From Comamonadaceae bacterium (GTDB taxonomy: Bacteria; Pseudomonadota; Gammaproteobacteria; Burkholderiales; Burkholderiaceae_C): DNA of 7,072 bases. Below, piece after piece: positions 5,130 to 7,072 of the stretch. The notes under the pieces were generated by a model. The model was not told where the DNA came from, ran no database searches, and worked only from the letters and a program-made list of their open reading frames with translations. Position 1 is the stretch's first letter; each line of letters starts with the position of its first letter. The stretch lies in the NCBI GenBank assembly GCA_947374485.1, contig CANCCF010000206.1, positions 1-7,072 on the forward strand. Direction: 5' to 3'. The position numbers were made by a program, and so were the translations under genes.

Positions 5130-6140
5130 AATTCTTGCGCCGGTGGTCTGCCCCACCACCAAATCCGGTTGCCGCAGCAACTGATAGGGCCCTGCTCCCG
5201 GTGCATGGAGAACTTGCAGCACCATCTCGGCCATGGCCACCCCGGTGCTGTGGGCCGTGGGCTGTATCACCATGGTGGGGGACAGGCCCGCCAAAAAGGA
5301 ATCGCTGGGAATCACGCCGTGCACCACCACCGAGATGTCGCGACCCAGCACAAGGCCCGCGTCCATCAGCCCGCGCAACACGCCGATGCCACCCAGGTTG
5401 TTGTCCACCACGATGGCGGTGGGCCGCTTGGGCAAGGCCATCAGGGCCTGCACGGCAGCGCGTCCGCCGCGCCGGTCCACAGCAGGGCCTGCAAGCCAGG
5501 CAGGGTCGAACGCCAGACCGGCTTCCTGCAGCGCCAGCAAAAAGCCGCGCTGGCGTTGCAGGGCGAAATTCAGCTCCAGAGGCGAGTGCGCGTAGGCAAT
5601 GTCTGTGTGCCCCAAGGCGACCAAATGGCGCACCGCCAGCTTGCTGCCTTCTTCGTTGTCAAAGTCAAACCAGGAAAAGCCGGAGCACTCACCCGTGCGG
5701 CCATAGGCCAGGAAGGGGTACCCTTTTTCCAGCAGGTAGTTCACGCGTTTGTCGTTGACCCGGGTGTTGGGCAAGACCACGGCATCGACCCGGCCGCCGC
5801 GAAACAGGCGGTCGTACATGTCCAGGTCCTGCTCGTCGCTGGCAACCGCCAGCATCAGGTCAAAGTGCTCTGCGTGCAGCCGCTCCGCAAGGCCCCCGGC
5901 CATGTCCAGAAACTGCGGGTTGCCCAGGTTCTCCACACCTGCGGAATAAACGATGGCAATGGCCTCGGTGCTGCCGCGCACCAAGCGGCGTGCGCCCGCA
6001 TTGGGCCGGTAGCCCAGGGTTTTGGCCGCCTCTTCAACCCGACTGCGGGTCTGCTGGTTCACGTCCTGGTAGCCATTCAGGGCGCGGCTCACCGTGGACG
6101 TGGAGAGCCCCAGTTCCTTGGCCAGCGCCTTGATGTTCAT
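5127..6140 (-). CDS. LacI-family transcriptional regulator, probably of alpha-glucoside use
   Basis: This 337-residue protein has the family's normal length and layout. A helix-turn-helix lies at about 1-25 (MNIKALAKELGLSTSTVSRALNG), followed by the family block DVNQQTRSRVEEAAKTLGYRPN (26-47), a hinge at about 48-56 (ARRLVRG) and a periplasmic-binding-protein-like effector domain from about 60 to 335. That domain includes VLPNTRVNDKRVNYLLEKGYPF (122-143), FDFDNEEG (158-165) and RHLVALGHTDIAYA (171-184). The pattern recalls AglR, the repressor of alpha-glucoside operons in rhizobia, and the alpha-glucosidase gene 24 bases upstream supports that role. The effector is unknown. The ATG at 6138-6140 lacks a clear ribosome-binding site, so translation may be coupled to the upstream gene. 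The family is firm; the substrate is inferred from the neighbour. Confidence 0.9.
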   Translation of the reverse strand: MNIKALAKELGLSTSTVSRALNGYQDVNQQTRSRVEEAAKTLGYRPNAGARRLVRGSTEAIAIVYSAGVENLGNPQFLDMAGGLAERLHAEHFDLMLAVASDEQDLDMYDRLFRGGRVDAVVLPNTRVNDKRVNYLLEKGYPFLAYGRTGECSGFSWFDFDNEEGSKLAVRHLVALGHTDIAYAHSPLELNFALQRQRGFLLALQEAGLAFDPAWLAGPAVDRRGGRAAVQALMALPKRPTAIVVDNNLGGIGVLRGLMDAGLVLGRDISVVVHGVIPSDSFLAGLSPTMVIQPTAHSTGVAMAEMVLQVLHAPGAGPYQLLRQPDLVVGQTTGARI

Positions 6141-6164
6141 GGCAATGTTGCTTGTTGAAAAATT

Positions 6165-7072
6165 TCAGGCCAGCAAGGCAAACAGGCCACCCCAGGGCGC
6201 CAGCTGAACGCGGTCCGCCTGCAGCACGGCGCCCGCGAGGCCGCTTTCGTCCAGCACCTGGCTGACCTTGCAGTCGGCAGGCAGCAGGCAGGTCGCGCTC
6301 TGGTCGCTGAAGTTGAAGACGCAGAGCAGGCGCTGGGCCGTGCTGGCGCGCACAAAGGCGAACACCTGCGCATCCACTGGCAGCAGCTGCATCTCGCCCT
6401 GCAGCAGCGCGGGCTGCGCCTTGCGCCAGTGCAGCAGATGGCGATAAAAAGTCAGCAGCGAAGCCTGCGCGCCATCCTGTGCGTCCACGGCCAGCGAACG
6501 GTGCGACTCGGCCACTGGCAACCACGGCTTGGGTGTGCTCTTGCCTGCCGATGAAAAGCCCAGGTCGGGCGCACTGCCCACCCAGGGCATGGGCGTGCGG
6601 CAACCATCGCGCCCCTTGAACTCGGGCCACATGGTGATGCCATAGGGGTCCTGCAGGTCTTCGAAAGCAATGGCCGCTTCGGGCAGGCCCAACTCATCAC
6701 CCTGGTAAATGCAGGAGGAGCCACGCAGGCTCACCTGCATGGCCGCTGCCAGGCGCAAGAGCGCCGCGTCGGGCTTGGCACCGCCCCAGCGGCTGGCGAA
6801 ACGCTCCACGTCGTGGTTGGACAGTGCCCAGCACGGCCAACCGCCGTCAGAGATGCTCTCGAAGCGGGCCATCACACTGTGTAGGAAGGTAGCGGTGTGA
6901 TCGGAACCCAGCAGGTCAAAGCAATACGCCATGTGCAGCTTGTCGCCACCGCGCGTGTACTCGGCCAGGCGGGCCAGTCCATCGTCATCCCCGATTTCAC
7001 CAACCATGGTGGTGTTGGGATACTGGTCCAAAAGCTTGCGCAACTTGCGCAGGAACTCCAGGTTTTCTGGCT
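6165..7072 (-). CDS. Glycoside hydrolase family 13 alpha-glucosidase, C-terminal part (cut by window edge)
   Basis: About 302 residues are visible of an enzyme usually near 540; the start lies beyond the right edge, and the frame is open to the last base. The fragment holds the catalytic acid/base Glu in TMVGEIGDDD (about 6996-6998), the transition-state His-Asp in ALSNHDVERF, then SSCIYQGDELGLPEA (usual form QGEELGLPEA) and DPYGITMWPEFKGRDGCRTPMPW-type sequence, followed by the C-terminal beta domain (LCVFNFSD). These are typical of alpha-glucosidases of the AglA / oligo-1,6-glucosidase group, which release glucose from short alpha-glucosides such as maltose, isomaltose or sucrose. The nucleophile Asp and the residues that set linkage preference are outside the window. 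No export signal can be judged. It ends 24 bases before the LacI-family gene and probably shares its transcript. Confidence 0.92.
   Translation of the reverse strand, partial: PENLEFLRKLRKLLDQYPNTTMVGEIGDDDGLARLAEYTRGGDKLHMAYCFDLLGSDHTATFLHSVMARFESISDGGWPCWALSNHDVERFASRWGGAKPDAALLRLAAAMQVSLRGSSCIYQGDELGLPEAAIAFEDLQDPYGITMWPEFKGRDGCRTPMPWVGSAPDLGFSSAGKSTPKPWLPVAESHRSLAVDAQDGAQASLLTFYRHLLHWRKAQPALLQGEMQLLPVDAQVFAFVRASTAQRLLCVFNFSDQSATCLLPADCKVSQVLDESGLAGAVLQADRVQLAPWGGLFALLA

Noticed and set aside
5142..5160. GGTGGT/ACCACC hairpin near the end of the LacI-family gene as a terminator
   Set aside because: It is inside the coding region and lacks a following T-run.
5115..6158. Open frame of 347 codons on the plus strand opposite the LacI-family gene
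   Set aside because: The minus-strand frame encodes a clear LacI-family protein; the plus-strand product shows only biased composition.
4860..6203. A 14-base identity, CCCCAGGGCGCCAG, in ahcY (about 4860) and in the alpha-glucosidase gene (about 6190)
   Set aside because: Both copies encode Leu-Ala-Pro-Trp-Gly within conserved proteins using preferred codons; this is coincidence, not a repeat element.
7041..7043. TTG as the start codon of the alpha-glucosidase
   Set aside because: The frame continues to the window edge with typical family 13 sequence (PENLEFLRK), so the gene is cut by the edge rather than starting here.

Overview
This window is high in G+C and reads as chromosomal DNA of a betaproteobacterium of the order Burkholderiales, most likely the family Comamonadaceae. 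That placement is inferred from an S-adenosylhomocysteine (SAH) riboswitch ahead of ahcY, an ahcY-metF gene arrangement, the protein sequences, and G/C-rich repeats between genes. The window holds five complete genes and two cut by its edges. No RNA gene, CRISPR array, insertion sequence or phage gene is visible.

Left part (1-1630). The 5' end of rplM (ribosomal protein L13) leaves the window on the minus strand. It has a perfect TATAAT -10 box and a long leader that may be structured. Divergent from it is rlmJ, the 23S rRNA adenine-2030 N6-methyltransferase, which ends at an intrinsic terminator. Between rlmJ and the convergent metF lie about 360 bases without a gene. They hold two related copies of a hairpin-bearing repeat in inverted orientation.

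Centre (1631-5101, minus strand). This is a methyl-cycle operon read as promoter, SAH riboswitch, ahcY, a tlyA-type RNA methyltransferase, then metF. AhcY hydrolyses the SAH left by methyltransferases. MetF makes the 5-methyltetrahydrofolate needed to turn the released homocysteine back into methionine. The TlyA-like enzyme is itself expected to use S-adenosylmethionine and release SAH. The riboswitch ahead of the operon is well formed (P1, a P2-type hairpin, P4 and the pseudoknot strands can all be traced) and should switch expression on when SAH builds up. Two alternative pairings that could form the expression platform are visible.

Right part (5127-7072, minus strand). A LacI-family regulator lies 24 bases downstream of the 3' part of a glycoside hydrolase family 13 alpha-glucosidase, so the two are probably one sugar-use operon whose promoter lies beyond the right edge. 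The regulator's stop codon sits about 30 bases before the ahcY -10 box. A LacI-type operator-like sequence overlaps that junction.

Most of the content is ordinary housekeeping. The points most worth a second look are the riboswitch's expression platform, the acidic insertion in the TlyA-like protein, the inverted repeat pair, and the operator-like site at the ahcY promoter. No wholly new system can be supported from this sequence.
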